DNA of 64,000 nucleotides. It comes from Oryzias latipes. Its lineage: Eukaryota; Chordata; Actinopteri; Beloniformes; Adrianichthyidae. The translations under genes were made by a program, and so were the position numbers. Shown here one piece after another: positions 15,684 to 28,983 of the stretch (position 1 is its first letter; every line of letters starts with the position of its first letter). The notes under the pieces are model-generated. The model had not been told where the DNA came from. It saw nothing but the letters and a program-made list of their open reading frames with translations, and ran no database searches. The stretch is from assembly GCF_002234675.1 (NCBI RefSeq), contig NC_019880.2, positions 14,993,756 through 15,057,755 on the forward strand, written 5' to 3'.

Positions 15684-18100
15684 GTAACTTTAACGCTCTC
15701 TTCATCCGTGTTTTTGTTTAAAGTTTTACAAAAGTTTTCCATCTAAAAGTTTTTGCCTCGCAGCATAAAAGTTTTTTAAAAGACATTGCAAGAGAGAAAA
15801 GTCTAAGTTAAAATTAGAGCTGTATGTTTAATCAATCCAGTACACTTTCATAGTTAGTTTTTACATCTTGATATTTAGAGACGATTTACCCTTGAACGTT
15901 GGTTTTTTTTTTTACCCCCAAAATCTTTTTTTTAAGCATTGATGGCAGGATGTTAAATAATCCAGATGTCATAAAAAAGGAGGTGTGAGCTTTTGCTCTG
16001 AGGTACTTTTTCAAACTCTGACAATGAGGAGTACTGTTTCCTGTCCTGGCAGGAGATGCTCATTCATGTTTTATCTGTGTCTCAGATAGATGTGGAGTGT
16101 CTGCTTGTTGATTAACCCGTAGGACATCATAAAGCAGACCTCTTTTCTGTTTGTCTGCCTCTTCTGCACCTTGGACTGAGCTCTGGATCGATCAGAAAAG
16201 TTCATGCAATTTAATTTTTTTTCCTTTTACGTCTTAAGCTCTTGCGCTCTCTCTCCTGAAAGGTGAGGCTGAGACTGAGCCATTTGTTTAGAAAGGGTGT
16301 GTCGCATACTGGTGCTGCTTCTTCACTGAGCTGCCAAGTCTTGTACCCATGGAGATTACAGGTGTGTTGTGCAAGCTTTGAAGGTGAGATCCAGCAGACG
16401 ATCCAGGTATGCGGACAGGTAGGAGAGAAACTCGACTTCCATCAGCTCCTCTGGAGCCGTCTTTGTGGAGGAAAGGTCAAAAGCTGCTGGTCAAGAAGAG
16501 GAAGAGTGTTGTAAGAGAAGCCTTCAGAGGAAGCAGCTGCTCTTGAGTAAGAAGCGTTGATCAGAAGGGATTAGCTGATCATTTACTCATCAGTGAGATG
16601 GTTTCCAGCTCTGTGGAAATAACCAAAGTGACTATATAAGCTGAGCAAACATTATTTGTCCCTCGTAAGACCAAAAATTAAAGCCGTTATGGAATTTAGA
16701 TCATTTTGGCGACTCTCAGACTGCTCCACTTTTAAAAAGATATTGTTTTCGGGGAGAGCGGCCAGGGTGTATTTCCAAATCCAAAGTGTCCAGCTGTGTT
16801 TGCTTTCTCTGTAAACTAGCCACCATTGCAGCACGGCAGTTCCTTTTCATCCGAGTTGGAGCTGCCACTTCAGTGGTCTCATGCTCCGCGCCGGCTACAA
16901 TCCTGGCTTTGGAAGCCTGGCAACCCCTGAGAGCAAAACAAACAGCCCACTTAACAAGCTGCTTTCCTGCTTTTTTTCCTTCTATTTTTTACTTTTGTTT
17001 TTTGTTTGCAGACATAACACGAGGCCAATCAAAACTAGCAACTTTCCAAAAATGGATATTGTCACACGTAAAAATTCTCATTTGTCTGACATGATCCCGT
17101 GACAGTGACTGTGGGTGGAATACGAGTGTAGAATATGGGATTTTTTAGGCATAAAGGCAGTTCCTGAAACCAGATTTGGACAGAAAAGTTCCTCTGATGG
17201 TAATTATGAATCTCTGTGGAATGCAGCAGCCTCTATTAGCGGACATGCTGCTGCATGGCTCAAACAGCCGCGGCGCACCAGCTCGCATTACTTTGTCAGA
17301 CTGTTTTGCAAACTTTCACACAAATATGGTGACCAAGGAAAAGCCCCGAGTACTTTCCTAAAATGTTACCTCATTTGTTTTTCATGTGCTCTTTACCTGC
17401 TTGCATTTGCTCCACACTGAGTTCTTCATGTCAGAAACCAAAACAAAGAAACTTTTCTTTAAGTTTTTTTTTTTTTTAAACTCCGCCTCTCCCATTAAGG
17501 TGGGAAATCTCACATCTGTGGCAGAGCTCCTGCATGAAGAGAATATTATAAAGCCACATAAGCTTCTCGGAATTGGGCCTTTCCAGTTTGTCTCCCTGCA
17601 GCGGCCCCATCCTCCATCCCTGCAGGTTTTTGCAGATGAGTGTGGTTCAGGTGAGGTTACTTAAGACTGAGTAGCAGCACTCACCTTTGTTTGAGAACGA
17701 CCAGAAAGGAGGGCCAACGCCCCCGATAGATGCCTGCAGGTGCTGCACAGGAACACCAGTTTTACTCAGTATTTATTAAAATAAGAAAGCAGACATTTTT
17801 TGAGGCATCTGGACACTTTCCAGATCATGCTTTCCCCTCCTCAAAAGTAAAGTATTTACCCTCTAATCTGCCTTTCTGGTGTGGACTGATCTCCCTCAGC
17901 TTGATGTCAGCTAGAGGATATCTGCCACGTGAAACCCACAGCTCCTGCTGTTGAATATGAACGGCCCTAATGGATAAACTGAGCCAGTCCTAATTCAAAC
18001 AAAGGTGGCTGTCTCTACCACTCCCTGTTTCCTTATCCTTGTGGGGCATTGCAGTCTGCTCTGGCAGCCTCTCTGGGTGACTCAAAGTTACATTTCCTAA

Positions 18101-18195
18101 CCCCCCCCCCCCCCCCCCCACGTCTCTCGGTACCTGTGAGATTTTTGCTTCTTTTGTTTGCCAGAGCTGATAAGATTAGAATTGGGGGGGGGGGG
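18101..18195. repeat. C19 tract followed by G12 tract
   Basis: Nineteen C at 18101-18119 and twelve G at 18184-18195 separated by 64 bp. The two tracts are complementary and could pair in single strands. Confidence 0.9.
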
Positions 18196-19714
18196 AAAGT
18201 GATTGCATTAAAAAAAAATGGAAAAGCTGCTCCCTGGAGACCTTGGTCCTTCACAATTCTGTCAAATATTGTGTTAACCTGCCGGGCATGACACACTTGA
18301 ACCTGGCTTATCGCTGCGTTCCGTGCAGCTTTTATGAATCTATTCCTCTGTGCTGCTCAGTGAAGCTGATCTGGATGCATCAACCTTTATGAGCTCGAAG
18401 TCAGTCTAAGGTGTTTGGGATTTTTTGCCACATTGACAGACAGATACAGGTTGCTTATCGTTTTCAATTTTCTCTGTAATCTGGGCTGCATGCTTCTGGC
18501 AGACAGATGTCAGCACTTGATGTTGCTTTAAGTTTGTTTCCTTGGCTGCCGAGGACGATGGGAGTCCAAGATTTCCTCTGGAATTTGTGTCCTGAAGCCA
18601 CGATTCATATAGCTGTCAGGTTTATAAGATCGATTCATTGGGTTTCCAGAAGTGCAGAGTGTCTGAAGGGGGTGCGTAAACTGTTATGCATGGTGCTCTC
18701 TGAGTCGGCGCTTCTGATATTGACACAAGTTGAAGTTTTATTGGGGAGGGGTCAAAGGGATTTCTGGTGAACATTGCATGTTGGGACACATGTCTTCTCC
18801 AGCTGGACCTTCAGCTCAAACGGCTAAAAATAGCAGTTCAGCTAACACGGCAGCATCTGATTTAAATATGACCACAATCAAACTTCTGGGTTTGTGTCAG
18901 TGTCATGTACTACAGACACAGTGGAGCTTGGGGTTAAGTAATTGCTGTGACAATAGTGCAGCGCTATAATTAAGATGTCAGTGTTGTAGTTTTGAAAACA
19001 AACTTTTGGCTCGTTCAGAAGTTTTGAATCATCAATTTTAGTCAATGTCATAAACAAAAGCACAGATGTTCATAGAGATTTATTTCAAATTTTCTCCTGT
19101 TTTTGCATAAACTAGCTGTATATGTTTGCAGAACTGATAATTAGAGGTTGCTGCATGTAACCGCAGTGTGAGTCACATCCCTGCACAGACACTGGTCTTA
19201 TGGGTGGTCTTTGCTCGGGTCCACAGTTCACAGCGTTGCTCTTGTCCCGCTGAAAAGAAGCTAAAATCTCACTGGACTTTCCGCAACAAGGCAACCTGAC
19301 CTTCTACCCCCCTGAGAGGGGCGTCTTATTACTGAACAGTGATGCGTGGATCTTAGTCATGCTTTAAATGACTGTAATTTTGAGCAGGAGCACTGCAGGG
19401 ATAAGTGCAGGGAGAGGCTGGTACTTTCTGCCCAAGATGAATACTTTTTTTTGTTGTTATTCACTTTTCACACTCTTTACTTACAGTTCCACATTCACTA
19501 AGCTGTTTCAGATGTGCTTCAGCAACAGTAAAACCGAAATTTAGCCTTATTGCATTATAATGACAAACTACTTGAGATTTAATCTGTGGCAACTCAAGAC
19601 CCTGTGTGAAAGGCCATGAATGTAGTCATTTCTTCCTTCTGTCAGGAAATAACAGGCTCACAAGACGAGCAAAATGCAACACTAAGAGTTTGTTTCCTCA
19701 ATGTCGTTTACTCA

Positions 19715-19840
19715 CCCATCCACCCATCGATCTTCAGAACCCGCTGACTCCCTTTCGGGGTCGCTGGAGCCAACCCAGCAACTGTTGGAGGAAGGCAGGG
19801 TACACCCTGAACAGGTCACCAGTCTGTTGCAGGATAATGT
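19715..19840. repeat. Teleost dispersed repeat fragment (CCATCCACCCATC... type)
   Basis: CACCCATCCACCCATCGATC then CCCTTTCGGGGTCGCTGGAG, GGCAGGGTACACCCTGAACA and GTCACCAGTCTGTTGCAGG are landmarks of a very common fish repeat. A second piece in opposite orientation lies at 48335-48440. Confidence 0.65.
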
Positions 19841-20197
19841 CATTTACCCAAAAAGATCATTCTTTGACTTCCGGATTGAAGCACACTTGGAAAAAAAAAC
19901 AAAAGTAAACCAGGCGCAGTTCATTGAGTAACCACTAGGGGTGTGTTATACTAGGAACTTTTTCCAAATTCAATGTGGTATTAAAAAAGGGCCTCAGATC
20001 AGCTCTATTGGAGCACAACTACTGTGTAGCTCCATCAGTCATCAGTGGAGTGTAACCAAAAAACATAACAAGCATGGTAGTTAATTATTTGTAAATGGAA
20101 ATTTGTTGTATTTATGTGCTTGTTAAACTAAAAGGATTGGACAATCTCCAAGGAAAAGGGTGTGGCTTTATATCGGAGAGCCCCCCTCCACAGACAG

Positions 20198-20385
20198 CTC
20201 AGATGATTTGGGCATCTCTTTTAAATGCCTCATGGTCGCCTCTCCAAGGAAGCATTCTGGGCATGTTTTACCTGATGGAGGCCACCAGAGAAGATCAAAA
20301 ACACTAGAAGGGCTTTGTCCCTTGGTTGGGCTGGGAGGGGCATATCTTCTTGAAGTGCTGCCCCTGGGACCTGGCAGCAAATGGA
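20198..20385 (+). mobile_element. LINE 3'-region fragment
   Basis: The segment TTGGGCATCT...GCCTCATGGTCGCCTC...GGCATGTT and the later CTGCCCCTGGGACC match the ORF2 C-terminal region of the same LINE type as 5349-5485, with decayed frame and internal deletion. Confidence 0.6.
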
Positions 20386-20445
20386 TATACCTTTTTTTTT
20401 TGAGGTGTGGTAAAAGTTATGGATTCAAGTTTCCAAAAGCTTAAA

Positions 20446-20690
20446 GAAAAGCTGAAAATTGTGTTTTGGGTGTTTTTCAAGATGCTCTTGTGGCAGGCTT
20501 CTCATGATGGAGGACATATATTAACAAAATTAGGCTTAAAATAGCATCTCTCAATATTTCTTTATTCAAGTTGTTGTGAATCAGGAGCAGAAAAAAATGC
20601 AGTTTGAATAAAAAAGCCTGTAACTGTGCACTGGGCACAGTTACAGGCTACAAGGCTACAAGCTCCCTGCTCAGCAACAGGAAATGGAAA
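20446..20690 (-). repeat. Dispersed repeat family A, copy 1 (3' half)
   Basis: The reverse strand carries the landmarks CTGCTCCTGATTCACAAC, TTGAATAAAGAAATA, ATGTCCTCCATCATGAGAA and CCACAAGAGCATCTTG. The same landmarks occur near 26400, 32890, 51760 and 56200. Confidence 0.7.
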
Positions 20691-22388
20691 GAGGGGGCGG
20701 GGATGCTCTATGTGTCAGCAGTCCAGCCCACAACTCAGAGGCTAATTTTTAATGAGCTACTGTCACTCTGCTGAAACTATGTCCTTAAATATGACACAGG
20801 TTTTTTGATTTTGGCTAGAAATGGTTGGTCAGGAAACATACTGAAGTCTTTTGGTATTTCTATACATTATAAAGCTATTTTTAGAAGGACCACCAAATAC
20901 TCTACCTCTGGTTACTTGATGTTGGAAAACCTTTTTTTTTCAAATAGTTTTTACCTCCCAGTAAGTGCTTTTCTGTATTGGATAAAAGCTAAATCAACTC
21001 TTCCACAAACTTAACAACCTCCATAAAAGGAGGATTAGGTGAATATACATCCCTTTAAGTCTTTGAAGCAACATTGCTTAACTGGTGAGATTCCAGCGCA
21101 GAACAACTAAAGCTGAATAAATGTTTTTAAAACCAGTGTGTTTAATGTCAGACATGTGGCAGCACATCTTTTAAATGGATGCCCACAAGACTTTTCCAAA
21201 TCAGAGTTATCCTACTTCTCATTACATCTTCATATCTCAGTTACACAGAGCCATACTGATGAGTCGCTGTTGTGTTCCTCAAAGAACATGACAAAGGTTT
21301 AGTGTTTTGGCTTCATGTTTTGTCATGTTTCGTGAACTCTTCCTGCAGCCTGAAGGATCCTTGCTCGCATTTCTCATGTGTTACTAATTTCAGATTGTAG
21401 CGTTCCTTCATGGGAATGACCTAAAAATGACTCTGGGGCCAAAAACATCCTTCTCGACATCAAGAGGGATTCATCTCGTTTTGAGATCCCCTCCAGCTCA
21501 ACTGTTTAGATTCCTGTCATCCTAAGAGCGCGTTCTTGCATTAAGCCTTTGATTTGGAGAGGCGTAGCTAAAATAATGCACTGCTGGAAGAAGCCCAGCA
21601 TAAGCGACGAATCCCCAGGAGCAAAGCTGGGAAATCTGCCTCATGGTGAGGAAGTTGAACAAGGTGAAGAATGGGTGGGTGGAGGAAGGAAACAAAAGGG
21701 AGGGCAATGAGCTCATACTATGGAGATATTTGAAGGCCTACTGTTCAATAGCATTGCCTCTGCTTGTGGTTGTTTTATGTATATCTGTAGCTCTTCTTCT
21801 GTGTAGAAGTGCGGTAACTGATGGGCGCGGCCTCCAACAATTATGACTCCGTGTTTTGGAATGAAGGGAGTGGTGCCAGTTCTTTCTTTTCCAGAACAGT
21901 AAAGTTTGGTTAAGAACAAGAAGTGGGATCTGTTCTGGCTGAAGGAGCAGTCACCACAGAGACTCAACAACAGGCTTTGTGGAGCGGACGGAGAAACAAT
22001 GCCCATCTGATTGCACTGGAATGGCTTCTCAAACGCCTGACGGGTGGGATCAAGGACCTGCATCCACATGTGTGGAAGCAGACGGCAGCAGCGAGGTTCA
22101 GTTGTGAGGGAATCAAACCTGGAAACAATCAGTAATCTGATGTAATCTCCAGCAGTTTTTCATTTAGCTGCCACTTGATTTGTAATGGTGTTTAATTTAA
22201 AACAGCTTGGTGAGTCTTTTTCTGTTTAAGATCCCTTTGCTGCCTTAATTATCACAAGAAAATAAAAATAGAAAAATGAGCTTCAGATCTACTGTTTGTG
22301 ATTCATTTAAATGGTGAACAAAAGTGAAGACTGTTTCTTTTTCTTCTTTTTTTCTCTCTCTCAGGGCATAGCTCCAGTTTGAAGCGGC

Positions 22389-25300
22389 ATGTCAAACCGT
22401 GACTCGCTGGGGTTTGGGGACCTGCTTCCCCAGGATGTGGTCAACATTTTTGTCCGGGAGAAGAACGGCAAAAGGGGACGAAAGAAGCGAACCCGCTCCC
22501 TGGGCAGAGCTTTTGGCTGGTTAAAGAGGAGGAAGAGCAGAAAGCTCTCTGCCAATGGCCAAGGCCCGGGTCTAGGTCCCGCCCTGGACCTGGCCCTGGA
22601 CGGGCTCTCTGCTGGCCAGCAAGGAGGAAACAAGGGAGGACACAAATCTACAAGACATGCTCATCCACAAGGAAATAGTCATGGTAAGAGGCCAGCTTTC
22701 AGTTTCCTATGTTCAGGAGCATAAAAATAATATTTTTTGTTGCAGAACCTTAAAAAATAGTTATTGTTATAAACGGAGACTTGGAACCATTGCATCTATT
22801 CTGATATATTTGGGTCATGCAGTTCCCACAATGCCACCAATTTTCACTTTGATCATTCGTTTAATAAATTACTGGACAGTGATTGTTAGACCTGAATAGG
22901 CCAAAAGTATTCCAGAATTTGTATTGAAACAGGATTTCTTCCTTTATATAATTTGAACTACATTTTCTTTTTCCTCATTTTTTCTGCTTTTTTTCACATT
23001 CCAACTGCTTGGAATTTTTTCCGCTTTGACGATCTTTGCTTGAGTTTTCCTAATTTGTGTGTTCATCATCTCTGCACAGAAACATGAGAGAGACTTCTTA
23101 ATCTTTGATCATCTTTTGATGTATTGTAAAAGAGTTCCCAGTCATTTTTTTTATTATGATTTTGCCGGTTTAAAAAAAAAAAAACTGTCATTTTCTATGA
23201 TGTAGTTTCTGCAGAGTGGCAGTGGTTCCTTAGAAATTGGCCTCAGAGTTGTGGACGGGACTGTTGGCGCTGGATTAAGCCTCTGCTGATCTCCCATCAT
23301 CCCTTTAGTGCTCTCCTGCTAGTTTACAGCCCCTCACTCCCCCAACCCAACATTTTCGGTGGAACAAGAATGGCGAGCAATATTGGAGCTGACCAGCCGT
23401 ACAGTTTTGAGCCAGATGGCAGCTCAGACAAGAACAACAAAAGACGTTCATGGGTCTTTAGTGTCACAACAATTTAAATACAGAAATACTCGGACACATT
23501 TTTATGTCATTTTAAAAACACCAAAAACGTAATCGTCATTGGAGTGGGTCTTTAAAGCAGCGAATGTTACTTGATATATAGATTATTGGCTTTGACCTCA
23601 TCCATTACTTTGTGGATTTGCTTTCCGATGGGGGGTGGGGGTGGGGTGTACCACGGGTGCATGCGTGTTTTCCCGTGCATGCTGGGGTTTTCTCTGGGCA
23701 CTCCGGCTTCCTCCCACAGTTTTAACAGCATGGTAGATTTCATCTTATGCTTACTCATAGAGCCTTGTACTGATGTGCAAAGCAAGCAAATGCATGTTGT
23801 AAGCCTGTTGAACAACAACAAGAGGGCACTTAGGCTTTCGTTACCAAGAAAACTGAAGCAACACTGAGAGGTTTCCCAGAGCCACAGATCATGTTGGAGC
23901 TTGCACACAGGGAGGCTGCACCGTACCTGTTCGTCAGCACGGTATGAACTGTCTGAGAGATATCTCTTCATTGCCAAATAAATCTTCCAGTTAGACAGTC
24001 AGGCCTGGAACTTAATGAGAGCATTGTTGTATCTCGTCGGCATCAACAAAACCAGAAACTGAGTTCTCAGGGCTGCTCGTCTGGCACTAGTGACGCTTGT
24101 GGTTACCTGCTTCACATACAGAGGAGGCTTGTTTATTTTGTCTTCTCATAGAGGAAGCTCAGATCTCAAGTGGGAATGGTGTTGGGGATTTCCAGTGGAT
24201 TTCAACGTATTTGGTCAGACTTTGTGTAGATTCACCCGCAGCAGATGATGAATACATGGCGACGTGTTCTCAGTCAGGGTTGTGGTTTTTGGTAGATGAT
24301 GAATTCGGGGACAAACACCTCAGTCGGGCTCCGTTTGTGAGCATCTTTACACACGTATTCCTTGTCATTGTGTGCCGATAATCACAAAGGTTTAAACTGC
24401 CACACCAGCCAGAAGTCAGGAGTTCCTCTTCTTCATACTTTTGAGCTCCGGGAGAATGCAAGACAAATTTAATTTCCTGGATGTTTATCTAACTTGCAAA
24501 CACAGAAAATCCTAATCATTTTCCTTCAGGTAACAGAATATCTTCGCATCGATCCAGGGGTTTTGTCTATTATTGTGTTGCTGTTGAGCCCTGATGCTGG
24601 AAAGAGCAAGAATCAAAGCCAAGACTCTTGATGTGGAGGAGTTCTAAAAACATTCAACATTTTTATAAAATCTTAAAGATCCACTCTAAAAAAAAAATAA
24701 ATGTTTTTGATGTTAAACATATTCTTGGGGGCATTTTCAGATGAAAAAACTTCATAAATCCTGACAAAACACATGACTTTATAGTTTACTAATTAAAATA
24801 TAGGTTAAACATAAGAATTTTTTTGACATCTGTTTCATAAGAGATGCAATTGATCCAGGTTAACAGAAAATATTGATTAGTGGTTTTGAAATCAGATGAA
24901 GTTCCAGGAAGGTTTGAAGAACAAATGTGTTTATTTTTAAGATTAGATTTTTTCAAAAAAGAAAAATAACAAGTAAAACTTTAATTTGATAAACAAAAAA
25001 TCAAATTTCTGTACTTCAGTTGGATAAAAGATCTAAAAACAAGATAGAACTTCACTGACATACTTTCAGTCAAGTGAAACTGTTCTCCTCTGGAGAACGA
25101 ACCAAAGTACCGAAAATCTTCTCTTAGCACATGAAAAGCTGTAACCTGTTTTTGGTTTCACTTGAGGAAGGGAGTACAGGTTGACCTGGCTTTCCTGGCA
25201 GGTTGAACATCCCGACGTTTTTTTTTAATTTTTTTTTGATGTTTTTCTTTTGCCTTTTTGATCTGCAAGGACAGCCTTTTTCAAAAGTCAACATTTTGCA

Positions 25301-28300
25301 GACCTGCTGTGATGAGCCACATCCTCCCTGTTCACCTTGTTTTGCCTGTGATCCTTTGCAAGCCAGACTTTCGAGATTACCTGTCCTTACAAGTTTATTC
25401 CATTTCATGTTTATGTGGGTCTTTTTGATGATTTGTCGTTCACCAGATCAGATCTTGGACTAAAAGATCCGCCTCTGTTCTGTTGCTCCTTTCTCTCCCC
25501 TTTATCTTTTGGAGTGTTAGGAGGAATCCCCCTCCAATTGATTGAAAACAAGCCAGTTGAGGTCTAATCAGGTCGTACAGTCTCATGCTGTGGAGGTCAC
25601 CTGTTTGCTCGAAACACTCCCTGATGGATTCCTCACATTCCTGATCCTTGACATATTCCTTTGAGGAAGCCAGAAAAAGGGAGCCCTTTGTGTTGCTGCG
25701 AGTTTGTTTGGCTTGCAAGTCCGGATCAGGACATCTGAGCCTTTTAAATTCGCCTTTCGTTGTCAAATATTTAGACGCTGCTTTACAAGAACCAGGACTG
25801 GTAAGCCTGACTGTGCAGCCTGTGCTTTAGGGTATCAGCCCAGACACTGTGCTGTAAATCCTTGTCTTTTAAAGATGTTTGTGGAGCATGGGACGTCCAC
25901 TGAACACATCAGCTGGAGCTCCGCTCTCTTATTTTACTTACTTTTATGCCTTTTACAGCTCTTGACTTGAACTGGTTTTATGTCAGTTAAATTGGAGTGC
26001 ATTGAAAATAAATATTTAGAAGAAAAAGCTAACTTGGATCTTATTACTGGAGCACAAGAGACTGATTACAGACTCACTCTGATTATCTTTTGATCTATTT
26101 TAAAGCGTTCCCAGTGGTCTTTTAATTATATTTATGCCATTTTTAGTCAAAATACAAAAACCTGTGTTGTTTTCTTGGACATAGTTTCTGCAGAGCAGCA
26201 ATAGTTCATTAGAAATTCATCTGGGTCTGAGTTGCATGGAGCAAAACTCTCCCCCTGTCCCCCCTTCCCCACTTCATTGCGGAGCAGGGAGCTTGTGGCT
26301 CCGCCCAGCATATTTTCTACATCACAAAGAAGCTCTTGGTCAAACATTTTTTTCATCTTCTCCTCTCTCCAATTATTTGTATAAAGAAAATCTAAGAAAT
26401 GCAATTTAAGGCTTATTTTTCTTTTTATATGACCCCCATCATGAGAAAAATGCCACAAGGACATGTTAATAACCCCAAAAACACAGTTTTCAACGAATTA
26501 GGTCTTCAAAACGAAAGTCTGACTGTTTCAAAAAATGTTTCCTATTATCTTTTTCTGTATAATTTGGTGCACACAAAAATTCTGGAACAGCAAATGTGTC
26601 TGCTCAGAAATAAAGAAGGTTACTCTGATTCATTGTAAAAAATCAACTAAACAAATAAATACTGCCTAGAATGCAATATCAATGGACTGATTTTACACTA
26701 AGACAATTTTCAAAGGATTCAAAATCCGCTTTTATATTGGGTTTGATTGTTAGAATTAGTTATTTAGAATTAGTCATGGCACTAATAACCAGTCCTAATC
26801 ACTGCACTTATTTAAATACTTTAACACCAGTGCACCAATCCAGGGTATTTGGATTGAAGTTATCTAAAAAATAACTTAACAAAATAAATGTGTTTTTGTT
26901 TGTTACTCCCTAGTCTGTAGATTTTGTTGTTTCTTTAATAACCACGAAACAAAGAATAAGTTGCTTTTTCATTGTTTTGTTCCAACTAAATTTTAAACTT
27001 TATCAGCTGTAAAGATAGAACTCATTTCCTTATCAGATTAATTCATAGATACAGTTGAAGAAATCTAACTGATGTTACCTACATGGGCAGGATCTTACGT
27101 TTTCTAATTATTGTAGCCATAATTGCACATCCTACACAATAACTACCCATGCAAGAAAAAAAGGCATCTTTATTGAAAAGACAATCTAATCTGTGTAAAT
27201 ATTTATCAAGACCTCTATATAATTAATATGTTCATCTCCTGTGTAATTGTCTGCACAAATCTATTAAACCAACGTAATTGAGACAATCAATAATTGACTA
27301 AAATAAGCCCCTAAGAATAGTAAGGATAGGGAATTGTTGAGTTTAGTATCTTAGATTTGTGGTTTAAACAGTAACAGCTAAATGGGGAAAACGTATCTCA
27401 GAGCAATAGTCTGTGAGAATAAAAAAGGTGAAGTTCATTTCCTTTAAGAAAACAATGTCAACAATGGATTTGATCATGATGTATTGTTCTGATAAAATCT
27501 GATATGATCAGTGACACAAAGCCAAACCTCAAAACATGTGGCAGAAAATCTCTTGTCCTCATAGCAGATATTTATACTGCATTACTAATAAGATTGAAAT
27601 ATATTGCATGGTCATTGGCTAAACAAATGTTGAAGGAAATGATGCTGAACAAGGCTGACATTTTTCATAAATGTTTTGTTGTCATTGGGAAACTAGAATA
27701 TGCAGGAAAATAGAACTTTGTTTCCCTTTTCAACCCTTTTACACCACAAAAGCAAGGTAAAATACACAACTAATGAAGTCTGTTGTAGCTTAGTGGTGTA
27801 TATTTCTTTGAAGTATGTGGCCAAGCAGCAACTGCAGAGTCGTTTTTCAGGTCATCTGACTTACCCTTCACCTGCATGGACTTAAATCAGCTCAACATAC
27901 AATGAGACGTTTTTGTGAATTTGTAAAAATAGTCTCAGAGTTGATGTGGAGTCGAGGGTGGGGCGCCTGTGACCTGTGGAACTTGACAGTCCAAGCAGAC
28001 TGGGCTTTTCTGCACCTTAAAGACGCAGAGAAGCCTTCTTAAAATCGAAAAGACCATTTAATGCTTTTGAAATGCTGAAACTGTTCTTATTACTGCGTTA
28101 AAGTTTGATCATAAGCTGAAAAATGGAGTTGGTGAAAAAACAACAACAAAAACATCAACACTTTTGATAATGTACCACTCAAAAACACCAAAGGTAGAAG
28201 AACAGGTTTGATAGGGCTGCCTTTAGTTTCCTTTTCTCCCTCTCATGGCGGGAATTATTCAACTTCCTTTTTTTATACACTTTTGCCTGAGGTAGTATTC

Positions 28301-28945
28301 GTTTGTGTGTGCTCACATTACTTTAAATGTACTTTAAAACACACATTGCTTTCATTTTAAATGAATATTTAAGTAGCATAAGTAACAGAAAGTGTCTTAC
28401 TATGCAATTTTATGAGAATTTTGAGGTTTACTGCATCTAATGGACAATTAATAGTGAGATTTTAATGTCAAAATATGCCAATTTCTTCCTGGTTTGAAAA
28501 ATGAAAATTTTTCATTTTGATATATATATATATATATATTATCAAAAAAGCTGAGTTTGACTTTGCATTAAGGAAAATACAAACACGAATAAAATAAAAT
28601 TTAAAAAGAAATAAATATATATATATATATATATATGTATATATCTATTTATTGTTTTTTCGTGTTTGTATTTTCCTAAATGTAAAGTCAAACTCAGCTT
28701 TTTTTTTTCAGCTCTTCCACGTCAAAGGACAGTAAAATGAGAACAGCTTTGTTGCATTCTGACAGTAAAGGGGAATGTTTGCCAGCGAGCTGGGGCTGAT
28801 AGGAACATTCTTGGAGTTTTGCGAGTCACCTTGTGACTTCTGTCTTTCAGTTCTGCAGTATTAGAGCAAAGGAATAATCTTGTTAGAGATAACCTTGTTT
28901 GCTTTTTAACTTGCTTGAGCAGAAACTTTGATAGTCGACACAGCG

Positions 28946-28983
<38 letters not shown>

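Larger units (their letters stand above)
15684..22364 (+). other. Presumed nhsl3 5' intron
   Basis: About 6.7 kb with no recognised coding exon. It contains adjacent C- and G-tracts (18101-18195), old LINE-type fragments (19715-19840, 20198-20385) and one copy of the dispersed family A repeat (20446-20690). Confidence 0.4.

Noticed and set aside
16263-16514. Open frame in the presumed nhsl3 5' intron
   Set aside because: No family resemblance and no phase-compatible splicing to the 22389 exon, which starts with its own ATG.
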